A stretch of DNA of 32,473 nt from positions 1 to 32,473 of the forward strand of contig JABWAQ010000034.1 in NCBI GenBank assembly GCA_013360945.1, read 5' to 3'. Position numbers and translations under genes: made by a program. The notes below the pieces were generated by a model. That model did not search any database. It was given only the letters and a program-made list of their open reading frames with translations, and was not told the DNA's origin. This stretch comes from Candidatus Brocadia sp. GTDB lineage: Bacteria > Planctomycetota > Brocadiia > Brocadiales > Brocadiaceae. Positions 26,484 to 32,473 of the stretch are shown here, in pieces; the first letter of the stretch is position 1, and every line of letters starts with the position of its first letter.

Positions 26484-27869
26484 TTACATAATCTCATTGC
26501 CAGAGTCTGGAATTCCATATTTTCGCATCTTGTAATTAATGATGCGCCGGGTAGTCCCAAGGATCTTTGCTGCCTTTGATTTCACACCGCCAGACTCCTG
26601 GAGCGCTTGTTCTATAAGTTGCTTTTCAACCCGTGACACTTCCCTTTCCAGGGAAATTTCGCACGGTATATTTGGTTTCACTCTTTGAAGATTATCAGAA
26701 ATACCCGTGATCTCAACCGGCAAGTGTTCCGGGAGAATGGTTGGTTCATTGCCGTAGAGCGCAATAGTTCTTTCCATGATGTTTTTCAACTCCCGTATGT
26801 TTCCCGGCCATTGATACCCCATTAATGCCTCCATAGCCTCTTTTGATACAGATTCTGTTTTTGCGTGACACTCTTTTCGAAAGATATTGTAGAAATGCTC
26901 CACTAATAGGGGAATATCCTCCGGCCTGTCACGAAGGGGCGGTAAATAAACGGGGACGACGTTGATACGATAATACAAATCTTCACGGAATCGGCCATCC
27001 TTGATCATTGCTTCCAGATTTCTATTGGTTGCGGCAATTATACGCACATCTGTCTTTATAACAGAGTGGCTACCCAAACGAGAGAACTCCCTCTCTTGCA
27101 AAACACGCAATAATTTTGCCTGCAAAGGAAGGTTTATCTCGCTAATTTCATCCAAAAATATGGTGCCGCCTTCGGCTAGCTCAAACTTCCCCAACCTTCT
27201 TTCGTATGCACCAGTAAACGCCCCCTTTTCGTGACCAAAGAGTTCGGCTTCCAACAGGTCTCCTGCCAGGTTTGGACAACTTACAACAATAAACGGACTT
27301 TCCCGTCTGCCACTGTCAAAGTGAATTGCACGCGCTACCAATTCCTTGCCAGTTCCACTTTCTCCCCGCAGAAGAACCGTTGAATCTACTCTCGATACCC
27401 TGGAAATAACAGCAATTATTTCCTCCATCATTCGACTATGTCCATGTATCAGCCTATCTATTGAATGATACTTATATTCAGAGCGAAGATAACGAACCTC
27501 CTTGGTTAAACTTTTAAACTGCAGTGCCTTTTCAATAGTTATCTTAATCTCCTCAATTTCGAATGGCTTTACAATATAGTCCAGGGCGCCCAATCTAACA
27601 GCCTCTACGATTGATTTAACATCATTTACCGCTGTCAATACCACTACACCGGTTTCCTGAAAAGAGGGTTGCAACCTCCGCAGCAGTTCCATCCCATTCA
27701 TTTCATGCATCCTTAAGTCTAGCAACATGAGATCTATACGCTCTTTATCCAGTATCTTTAAGGCTTCTTTACCGCTATGAGTGCCTATAACCTTATAACT
27801 ATCCTTTAAAATATATCGAAGTGACTCTACAGCACTTGACTCATCATCTACTAATAATATGGTTTTCAT
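26484..27869 (-). CDS. NtrC-family sigma-54-dependent response regulator
   Basis: The 461 aa comprise REC (1-120, phosphoacceptor Asp51 in 'LMLLDLRMHEMNG', acid pair Asp8-Asp9), a AAA+ domain (~135-375) and a Fis-type HTH at the end ('KSKAAKILGTTRRIINYKMRKYGI'). In the AAA+ domain are Walker A GESGTGKE (169-176), the sigma-54-contacting loop GAFTGA (216-221) and Walker B 'GGTIFLDE'. It is therefore a complete activator able to remodel sigma-54 polymerase. It lies 118 nt upstream of KS3, and the operon ends with an NtrB-like kinase, its likely partner. A -24/-12 promoter lies upstream of the preceding gene. There is no good ribosome site at the ATG. Confidence 0.96.
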   Translation of the reverse strand: MKTILLVDDESSAVESLRYILKDSYKVIGTHSGKEALKILDKERIDLMLLDLRMHEMNGMELLRRLQPSFQETGVVVLTAVNDVKSIVEAVRLGALDYIVKPFEIEEIKITIEKALQFKSLTKEVRYLRSEYKYHSIDRLIHGHSRMMEEIIAVISRVSRVDSTVLLRGESGTGKELVARAIHFDSGRRESPFIVVSCPNLAGDLLEAELFGHEKGAFTGAYERRLGKFELAEGGTIFLDEISEINLPLQAKLLRVLQEREFSRLGSHSVIKTDVRIIAATNRNLEAMIKDGRFREDLYYRINVVPVYLPPLRDRPEDIPLLVEHFYNIFRKECHAKTESVSKEAMEALMGYQWPGNIRELKNIMERTIALYGNEPTILPEHLPVEITGISDNLQRVKPNIPCEISLEREVSRVEKQLIEQALQESGGVKSKAAKILGTTRRIINYKMRKYGIPDSGNEIM

Positions 27870-27989
27870 AATGAATTTAAACTAAGCAATGAAATATGAA
27901 GAATACAGCCCTTCCTATCTTTTTAACGGGTGCATTCCCGATTATTTCTCAAACTCTTAAAAATCAATGTCAAAACTTTTTCTCAGTAA

Positions 27990-29444
27990 TCATGCCGGTT
28001 GTGTAACAAGCGTATCAGTTAATCTGTCTGAAATACCAGATGAGAATGTCAGGGTTTCCAAATTCTTTATTTTTGCTTCTAATTTCTCGACCTGACTTAA
28101 ACTCGATTGTAATTTCTTGATCTCACTCACATCGGATAATATTATAATTGCACCCAACTCACCCTCACTGTCCAATAAAGAAGTACTTACTGTGTATACA
28201 AAATGGGTAATCGGATGAACAATCTCAATCATCTCATAAATTTTTTTTTCTTTTAAAGTTCGCAGAATAATATCGGCAAATATAGAGCCTATATGCTTGA
28301 CATCTTTTCCTATTACATCATCCGGGGAAATATTGAGCATCTTTGCAGCGCTTTTATTAAAAGTATTAATCTTGCAGTTATTATTTATGGCGATTACCCC
28401 GCAAGGAATATTCTCTAAAATATTCTCATTACGAATCTTTCTCAGATTTGCCTCCCGGTATAGGAATGCATTCTCCACTGCCATGCCTGCATATCCTGCC
28501 AGCATGGAGAGCAATTCGATATCCTCATCAAAGAACGCTTTGCCCGTAATTTTGTTCCCCAAAGCAATCACACAACTGAGATTCCCATGAGCAAAAATAG
28601 GTACGCACAGCTGCGCTTGTAAAAGGTTCATTTCCTTCTGTATGCTTATTGCTTCACGCGTTGTTAATTTGTTGGTTGCAACTTCTCCGTCTATAACATC
28701 TTTATTTAATATCTGATGATTCCTGGCCAACCATAGCATGGTTCCGTGATTGGTAGTAAAGCAAATATTTTTAGCGGCTACATCATCTAAACCGAGGCAA
28801 CGATAGGGGCGGCTTTTGCCCTCCTTTTTGTATATCAGCATAAATACCACCCTTCCTACCCCAAATATTTCAGCCATTGCCTCAACCATCATATCAGCAA
28901 GTTTTTCAAGATCGTAAACACGCGTTAATACCTTCGAGAACTTCTGGAATACTTCCTTGTATACAAGGCGCGAATCACCGGCATCCGCTTGCTTATTGAA
29001 AGCTGATTCGGAGAACCCACTATCCTTCTTAACGGGTTTTAAATTTTTTATTTGTGACTGAAGAAAGCCCAATTCCTTTCTTATTTCGTGCTTTTCCAGA
29101 GCCCTCTGTAAGACGTGCTGTATTGCATCCTTACTAAGGGGTTTTTCCAGAAGTTCATATGCACCTATTCTCAGGGCTTCTTCGGATAGCGTTGGCTGAG
29201 ATTCAGGAACCAAGGCGACAATTGGCGGGTCTATATTTGATTGTCTCAGTTTTTCCAGGAGTTTATTTGTCTCATCGTTACTTAATAGAATATCTAAAAA
29301 AATTACATCAATATCTCTTCTAAGGCATATTTGTAATGCTTCGTCAGGTGTCTTGGCAGTATAAACTATATTAATTCCGTTTAAAGACTTTTTAAACAAG
29401 CCACAAACCGAATTATCGTTTGTAACTACCAAGAAAGAGTACAT
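27990..29444 (-). CDS. REC-GAF-PAS protein without kinase domain
   Basis: The start is ATG 29444 (484 aa), with AAGGAG 8 nt upstream; a 48-codon in-frame extension upstream lacks a ribosome site and family similarity. REC: 1-115, with Asp51 and Lys101 kept, but the Mg-binding acid pair is Thr8-Asn9 (VVTNDNSV where VVDDD is usual), so phosphorylation may be weak or absent. GAF: ~165-335. PAS: ~345-450 ('CGVIAINNNCKINTFNKSAAKMLNIS'). It ends in a short coiled coil with no HisKA, HATPase or DNA-binding domain. Its GAF-PAS half parallels that of the kinase at 17556-20126, so it may dimerise with or modulate that kinase. First gene of the minus-strand cluster. Confidence 0.85.
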   Translation of the reverse strand: MYSFLVVTNDNSVCGLFKKSLNGINIVYTAKTPDEALQICLRRDIDVIFLDILLSNDETNKLLEKLRQSNIDPPIVALVPESQPTLSEEALRIGAYELLEKPLSKDAIQHVLQRALEKHEIRKELGFLQSQIKNLKPVKKDSGFSESAFNKQADAGDSRLVYKEVFQKFSKVLTRVYDLEKLADMMVEAMAEIFGVGRVVFMLIYKKEGKSRPYRCLGLDDVAAKNICFTTNHGTMLWLARNHQILNKDVIDGEVATNKLTTREAISIQKEMNLLQAQLCVPIFAHGNLSCVIALGNKITGKAFFDEDIELLSMLAGYAGMAVENAFLYREANLRKIRNENILENIPCGVIAINNNCKINTFNKSAAKMLNISPDDVIGKDVKHIGSIFADIILRTLKEKKIYEMIEIVHPITHFVYTVSTSLLDSEGELGAIIILSDVSEIKKLQSSLSQVEKLEAKIKNLETLTFSSGISDRLTDTLVTQPA

Positions 29445-29600
29445 AAGCAACTCCTTTATAAAAAATACCAACAAAAATGTTGTGTGGTTATTATGGAAAA
29501 TTACAGAACACCATAAATGAGCATTTACAAGTACACCAAAAAATCCCCTTAGAAAAAGCCTTGAAGCAAGTTTATTTCTTCTGAACAATTATGAGCAGGT

Positions 29601-29617
29601 TGCAACTTTAATACCAA
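29601..29617 (-). promoter_or_regulatory. Sigma-54 (-24/-12) promoter of the minus-strand cluster
   Basis: On the minus strand TTGGTATTAAAGTTGCA. GG (29614-29615) and GC (29602-29603) are separated by exactly 10 nt and the TTGCA half is perfect against the YTGGCACGRNNNTTGCW consensus; three positions of the -24 half differ. Transcription would start near 29590, about 145 nt before the REC-GAF-PAS gene, which is followed by a sigma-54 activator gene. Confidence 0.6.
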
Positions 29618-29749
29618 ACATTAAGAGAATTATTTGATAATAGGAAGTATTGTTTTTTTGAATACTTATGACTATTGTATGAATCAGCGGGAGGAAGATG
29701 AAGACATCATGTGGTTGTACATTTTTTAGACATAGTCTGCCGAAATATT

Positions 29750-29783
29750 ATTCCTTTTTTGTACACCTGTAGAAAAAAGGAAT
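29750..29783. promoter_or_regulatory. Central dyad, candidate enhancer (UAS) for divergent sigma-54 promoters
   Basis: ATTCCTTTTTT (29750-29760) and AAAAAAGGAAT (29773-29783) are exact complements around a 12-nt centre containing a TGTACA palindrome. The centre lies 152 bp from the GG of the minus promoter and 154 bp from that of the plus promoter, within the usual range for activator sites. It lacks a GC stem, so it is a poor terminator. Confidence 0.45.
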
Positions 29784-29917
29784 CATTACAATTCAAAGTG
29801 TATCTCTTCAAAATTTTTTTATACTATTATCTTTAAATGAATTTTCTCGATAATTATATTTTAGATGCTTGAAGATGCTATGAGCGAAGAATAGAATGCT
29901 ATACAATAAATACTTCT

Positions 29918-29934
29918 TTGGAATAACATTTGCC
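29918..29934 (+). promoter_or_regulatory. Sigma-54 (-24/-12) promoter toward the HD-GYP gene
   Basis: TTGGAATAACATTTGCC has GG (29920-29921) and GC (29932-29933) spaced by exactly 10 nt, with TTGC intact. Transcription would start near 29946, leaving a ~265-nt leader before the HD-GYP gene. Confidence 0.5.
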
Positions 29935-30210
29935 ATCATCCCTCCAGAGGGTTTTTCCCATAAATGGTTTCAGTTTTTTCGAAAATGCCAAGCATCTGGA
30001 TTGTGTGAAGTCTTTCAAGAAACGAAATTGTTATACTAATGCAAACAAATGTTCTAACTGAAAGTTATTTGTCGATTAAATAAAATAGCCTTTGCTACAA
30101 AAATACATGAGTTGTGATTTATCGTTGAATTTTTTTCACGGATTTGGTACAAAAATGTTAACTCTAAAATTTCCTAATTGTAAAAAGTTGTTGTTTAAAG
30201 GACTTAAGGT

Positions 30211-31236
30211 ATGGAACAGAAAATTAAAACATCAAACATACTTGTGATCGATGATGACCTGGGCGTAAGGGAATCATTAAAAATAATCTTGAAGGACAAG
30301 TATTGTGTTTCTGTTGCATCAAACATTGATGAAGCCTTTGATTGCTTGAAAAACATACTACCAGAGGTGATCTTTCTCGACATAAAAATGCCCAGGGCAA
30401 ACGGTCTGGATTTCCTTAAAGTGATGCGTTCCACGAATTCGAATATCCCCATAATCATGATCACGGCCTTTCCCTCCACACAAACCACAATTACCGCCTT
30501 ACGAAACGGGGCGTTTGATTATATAATCAAACCCTTTCAACCCTCAGAAATACTTGCTGTAGCAGAAAAGGCCCTACACCATAACATCGAATTATCGAAA
30601 AAAGACAGACTTGTGTATAACCTGCGGATGGCTGTTCAAGAGAATTTCTTTTCAACTACAGAAGCCCTTTTGCATGCTATCGACGCGAAAGACTCTTACA
30701 CGGCAGGGCACTCGAAAAGGGTGTCACTACTGTTCGCTTTCGTAGCCGGGGATCTTGGCATGAGCAAATCACAAATTGAAGTCTTGCAATACGGTGCATT
30801 CCTTCACGATATAGGAAAGATTGGGGTGGGTGATATTGTACTGGCAAAGCCCGGCAATCTTACCGAGGCAGAATTTTCTTTAATGAAGCGCCATTCTGAG
30901 ATAGGTTACAAAATTATTGAGCCTATCAACTTCTTAAAAGAATGCTTGCCAATGGTGCGCCACCATCATGAATGGTACAATGGCAGAGGCTATCCGGATT
31001 GCCTGCAGGGGACTAAAATTCCTTTTGAGGCCAGTATCCTCTCTATAGTAGATGCTTATGATGCCCTGACCACTGACAGACATTATCACAAAAAATACTC
31101 CCATCAGGAGGCATATAGGATCATACAACAGGGAATAAGTACACAATTTGTGCCTTCCCTGACAGAAAAGGTCCTTTCCATCATTGACAAATACCGCGAA
31201 ACTTGTATGAAAGATGAGCAGGAAGAAGATTCTTGA
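30211..31236 (+). CDS. Response regulator with HD-GYP domain (c-di-GMP phosphodiesterase)
   Basis: The 341 aa consist of a REC domain (1-125; acid pair in 'VIDDD', Asp57 in 'IFLDIKMPRANG', Lys107 in 'YIIKPF') and an HD-GYP domain (~150-330). HD-GYP metal and substrate motifs are present: 'GHSKRVS' (166-172), His199-Asp200 in 'FLHDIGKIGVGD', 'KRHSEIGYKII', 'HHHEWYNGRGYP' (251-262) and 'DAYDALTTDR'. The protein should hydrolyse c-di-GMP when phosphorylated. AAGGA lies upstream of the ATG. It diverges from the biosynthetic cluster and shares its control region, so the NtrC-type activator may co-regulate it. No kinase adjoins it directly. Confidence 0.95.
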   Translation: MEQKIKTSNILVIDDDLGVRESLKIILKDKYCVSVASNIDEAFDCLKNILPEVIFLDIKMPRANGLDFLKVMRSTNSNIPIIMITAFPSTQTTITALRNGAFDYIIKPFQPSEILAVAEKALHHNIELSKKDRLVYNLRMAVQENFFSTTEALLHAIDAKDSYTAGHSKRVSLLFAFVAGDLGMSKSQIEVLQYGAFLHDIGKIGVGDIVLAKPGNLTEAEFSLMKRHSEIGYKIIEPINFLKECLPMVRHHHEWYNGRGYPDCLQGTKIPFEASILSIVDAYDALTTDRHYHKKYSHQEAYRIIQQGISTQFVPSLTEKVLSIIDKYRETCMKDEQEEDS

Positions 31237-31333
31237 TATCTTTTGTGCCACTCATTTCCCGAGCGTTTAAATATTGGGGGTTACCGTAATACGGCTGGCT
31301 ATAAATTTCAATTACTGATTTACAGCTTGTTAG

Positions 31334-32374
31334 CTAACTAACGTCCACTAATTTGAGACGTACCATGTTTAATGCGGTATTTGCTGAAATTTTTTTAATA
31401 TCTCTCCGGGAACCCCGAAACCGGTATTCTTTTACGTCGGTAAGATCGCCTATCGCAACGGCTATGTAGACCAAACCCACAGGTTTTTCCTTTGTTGCGC
31501 CCGCAGGACCTGCAATTCCTGTAATACCGACTCCAATATGTGCCGAAGCCCTTTTTTTTATACCTTCCGCCATGACCCTGGCCACCTCTGAACTTACAGC
31601 ACCATACCTCAGAACAAGGTCCTCCGGCACACCCAGCGCATCGATCTTTGCCTTATTACTGTAAGCAACAACCCCTTCTAAAAAAAAATCGGAAATTCCT
31701 GGAATGTTTGTGAGTTTGTCAGAAACCAATCCCCCCGTACAGGATTCGGCAAGAGCTATTGTCTTATTACATTTTTTCAGGAGTACGGAAACTGCATATT
31801 CAAGAGTCTCATCACCTGCTCCAAAGACGGTATGACCCAACTCATTTCGAATATCCAGTTCCACGCTGTCCAAAATCTTTAAGGCATTTTCTCTCTCTGC
31901 AGCAGTTGCAAGGATACTTATTGATACTATGCCGGCGTCTGCTAACGTCAGCACCTTCACATGTCCTTCTTTTCCCTGATAGACCTTCAATGCTTCTTCC
32001 ACAGCACATTCGGAAATACCAAAGGTGTGTAAGTTCCTGGTCAATGTACATCCTTCAATTGATTTGTGTTGTACGGCAGAAATCTCTAAATATTTATCCA
32101 ACATGGGCTGCATTTCTCCGGGAACTCCGGGCAAACAGACGATTTCTTTGTTATGATACCAGAGGGCAAATCCAGTTGCAGTTCCATTATCATGGTAAAT
32201 CACCCGCGCACCTTCAGGAATAAGGGTCTGTTTCTTATGTCCACCCGGCAGGTTTCCACGTTGTTCCCACAGATATTGCTGAATACGATTGCATGCTTCT
32301 TCGTCTGGTACTAAGGGAACACCAAAAAAATCTGACACGGCTTCAGAGGTTATGTCATTTGCCGTAGGACCCAT
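31334..32374 (-). CDS. cinA: CinA-family protein (nicotinamide-nucleotide amidohydrolase), N-terminally truncated
   Basis: The 346 aa begin inside the N-terminal MoCF/CinA domain at 'MGPTANDITSEAVSDFFGVP', which corresponds to 'GGLGPTxDDLT...' at about residue 70 of a normal ~415-aa CinA. The rest is complete: the middle KH-like region and the C-terminal PncC amidase with 'ALAESCTGGLVSDKLTNIPG' and 'GVGITGIAGPAGATKEKPVG'. PncC deamidates NMN in pyridine nucleotide salvage and should be functional. Upstream in the same frame is a TGA 12 nt before the ATG, and none of the 99 nt before it resembles the missing domain, so the loss is real unless the assembly is wrong. It converges with the HD-GYP gene. 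Confidence 0.85.
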   Translation of the reverse strand: MGPTANDITSEAVSDFFGVPLVPDEEACNRIQQYLWEQRGNLPGGHKKQTLIPEGARVIYHDNGTATGFALWYHNKEIVCLPGVPGEMQPMLDKYLEISAVQHKSIEGCTLTRNLHTFGISECAVEEALKVYQGKEGHVKVLTLADAGIVSISILATAAERENALKILDSVELDIRNELGHTVFGAGDETLEYAVSVLLKKCNKTIALAESCTGGLVSDKLTNIPGISDFFLEGVVAYSNKAKIDALGVPEDLVLRYGAVSSEVARVMAEGIKKRASAHIGVGITGIAGPAGATKEKPVGLVYIAVAIGDLTDVKEYRFRGSRRDIKKISANTALNMVRLKLVDVS

Positions 32375-32473
32375 CCCAGGGCTACGTCAAGTATAAGCGC
32401 AAGTACTGACACGTAAAAAAGAAAAGGAATAAACTGGCTTTTTCAAAATGGTTCTTGTATAATAGTTTCATGA
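32375..32473. other. Window-edge segment upstream of cinA
   Basis: I see no gene here. A perfect TATAAT (32458-32463) preceded by TTCTTG resembles the eno -10 context (TTCCTTGTATAAT) and could belong to a rightward promoter for a gene beyond the edge, but no acceptable -35 is present. Confidence 0.25.

Larger units (their letters stand above)
29445..30210. other. 766-bp regulatory intergenic region, no gene
   Basis: AT-rich spacer between divergent genes with no credible ORF. It holds two outward-facing -24/-12 type promoters (29601-29617 minus, 29918-29934 plus), a central 11-bp dyad (29750-29783), two TTGTACA copies (29715-29721 and 29759-29765, 44 bp apart) and a small GC hairpin plus T5 (29940-29956). 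A weaker sigma-70-like pair for the HD-GYP gene is TTGAAT (30125-30130) and TACAAA (30148-30153). Confidence 0.65.

Noticed and set aside
29940-29956. Hairpin CCCTCCAGAGGG followed by T5 as a terminator
   Set aside because: The stem is only 4-5 bp, no gene ends nearby, and it overlaps the predicted start of the plus sigma-54 promoter; too weak to call.
32375-32473. End of another protein overlapping the cinA start, in another frame (hydrophobic FYVSVLALILDVALGWVL)
   Set aside because: The frame has a stop 30 nt further upstream and no start codon with a ribosome site.

Overview
The window fits a planctomycete of the anammox group (Brocadiales). This is an inference from gene content: a minus-strand cluster of three FabF-type ketosynthases, a stand-alone acyl carrier protein and a cobalamin-binding-type radical SAM enzyme, of the kind comparative genomics has proposed for ladderane lipids. 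No rRNA or single diagnostic gene is present to prove it.

Layout. (1) 1-1442: a CRISPR array of 22 identical 32-bp type I-C repeats that runs off the left edge, then a leader (1443-1679). (2) 1680-10538, minus strand: a complete type I-C cas operon, transcribed cas3-cas5c-cas8c-cas7c-cas4-cas1-cas2. The adaptation genes are interleaved with four-helix-bundle (rRNA intervening-sequence protein type) genes: one between cas1 and cas2 bounded by 24-nt inverted repeats, one overlapping the end of cas4, and a decayed copy between cas7 and cas4. A decayed second cas3 5' end sits directly upstream of cas3. (3) 10697-11769: a gene-poor kilobase with hairpins, 25-bp tandem repeats and a divergent promoter pair. 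(4) 11770-14814, plus strand: eno, a FtsB/DivIC-like gene and proA. (5) 14901-17518, plus strand: a possible 59-aa ORF, a globin-coupled hybrid histidine kinase and an internally deleted PEBP/YbhB gene. (6) 17556-29444, minus strand: a lipid or polyketide-like locus read as REC-GAF-PAS protein, NtrC-type sigma-54 activator, KS-like protein without catalytic histidines, active KS, ACP, B12/radical SAM, active KS, membrane histidine kinase. (7) 29445-30210: a regulatory region with two outward-facing sigma-54-type promoters about equally far from a central dyad. (8) 30211-31236, plus: a REC-HD-GYP phosphodiesterase. (9) 31334-32374, minus: a CinA protein lacking its N-terminus.

How the genes may work together. 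The biosynthetic set could build an ACP-bound chain with a KS/chain-length-factor-like pair (the His-less KS with its neighbour), modified by the radical SAM enzyme. It lacks reductases, dehydratase and acyltransferase, so it must borrow these. The flanking sensor kinase and sigma-54 activator look like a dedicated two-component circuit. The -24/-12 sites suggest the activator drives its own operon and the divergent HD-GYP gene, linking the pathway to c-di-GMP turnover. No tRNA, rRNA, transposase, retron or DGR was seen.
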